A stretch of 15,759 bases of DNA, taken from assembly GCA_947259685.1 (NCBI GenBank), contig CAMYNC010000088.1, positions 1 through 15,759 on the forward strand, read 5' to 3'. Source of the stretch: an uncultured Desulfuromonadales bacterium. GTDB lineage: Bacteria; Desulfobacterota; Desulfuromonadia; Desulfuromonadales; Geopsychrobacteraceae. The notes under the pieces are model-generated. The model worked only from the letters and a program-made list of their open reading frames with translations, made no database searches and had not been told where the DNA came from. Below are positions 15,540-15,759 of this stretch, piece by piece; the first letter of the stretch is position 1; the number at the start of each line of letters is the position of its first letter. The translations under genes were made by a program, and so were the position numbers.

Positions 15540-15759
15540 ATGCAACCGGTAAAGATCCAACTCTATCGCTGGGCGGGAGCCTGGGGGCCGTTTAAAATTA
15601 AAATTCCCTGCGGTGAATGTTCATTGACTCGCGATGTGCTTGCCGACACCTTCAGCCATGAACTGGACGGGATTCCGGTCGATTTTGAGATTAAAGACTG
15701 GCTGACTCGTTGGTGGGAGCCGCTGAAAAGCGCTGGCTGGCACGCGCCGATTGTCATGG
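15540..15759 (+). CDS. Thioredoxin/glutaredoxin-fold-like protein with CGEC motif (5' part only)
   Basis: The first 73 residues of a protein that continues past the right edge. AAGGAG at 15528-15533 lies six bases before the ATG. The order of elements suggests a thioredoxin fold: a first strand (VKIQLYRW, 4-11), a C24-G-E-C27 motif followed by a helix-like stretch (LTRDVLADTF), a second strand (VDFEIKDWL), and APIVM near the end, which would be the cis-proline segment. If so it is a small thiol-disulfide protein. The exact family is not one I can name, and the missing part could change the picture. It is divergent from the prkA operon and shares its upstream region. Confidence 0.75.
   Translation, partial: MQPVKIQLYRWAGAWGPFKIKIPCGECSLTRDVLADTFSHELDGIPVDFEIKDWLTRWWEPLKSAGWHAPIVM

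Overview
The window looks like chromosomal DNA of a Gram-negative anaerobe. The gene content (a complete Rnf complex with a long multi-cluster RnfB, a Gly-rich outer-surface type lipoprotein, and an expanded PrkA/DUF444/SpoVR locus) fits a member of the Desulfuromonadia/Geobacter-like deltaproteobacteria best. That assignment is inference from gene content and style, not from a marker gene. I see no rRNA, tRNA, insertion sequence or CRISPR array.

Left part (1-4595, + strand): an rnfA-B-C-D-G-E operon, cut at the left edge inside rnfA. The genes are 1-20 bases apart or overlap by four bases. Together they encode the membrane-bound ferredoxin:NAD+ oxidoreductase, which couples electron transfer between ferredoxin and NAD(H) to movement of Na+ or H+ across the inner membrane. 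The operon ends in a perfect 14-bp hairpin at 4655-4690.

Middle (4596-7809, + strand): a 304-base intergenic region holding that terminator and a good sigma-70-type promoter (4820-4848). It is followed by a single-gene unit for a 969-residue predicted lipoprotein of unknown function. Its hairpin terminator (7840-7874) lies between two converging transcription units and may serve both.

Right part (7925-15336, - strand): a tightly packed four-gene operon, read right to left: PrkA-family AAA+ protein, DUF444 (YeaH-like, von Willebrand A-type) protein, SpoVR-family protein, and a second, divergent PrkA-family AAA+ protein. The first three correspond to the YeaG-YeaH-YcgB stress/sporulation module known in enterobacteria and Bacillus. 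The fourth gene is the unusual part: a 773-residue paralogue with different Walker B and cysteine motifs, sitting only 4 bases after spoVR. This is the best candidate in the window for an incompletely described system, perhaps a two-ATPase machine working with a vWA adaptor and the SpoVR protein.

Right edge (15540-15759, + strand): the start of a divergently transcribed small thioredoxin-fold-like protein with a CGEC motif. It is separated from prkA by a 203-base region with promoter-like elements on both strands and an inverted repeat.
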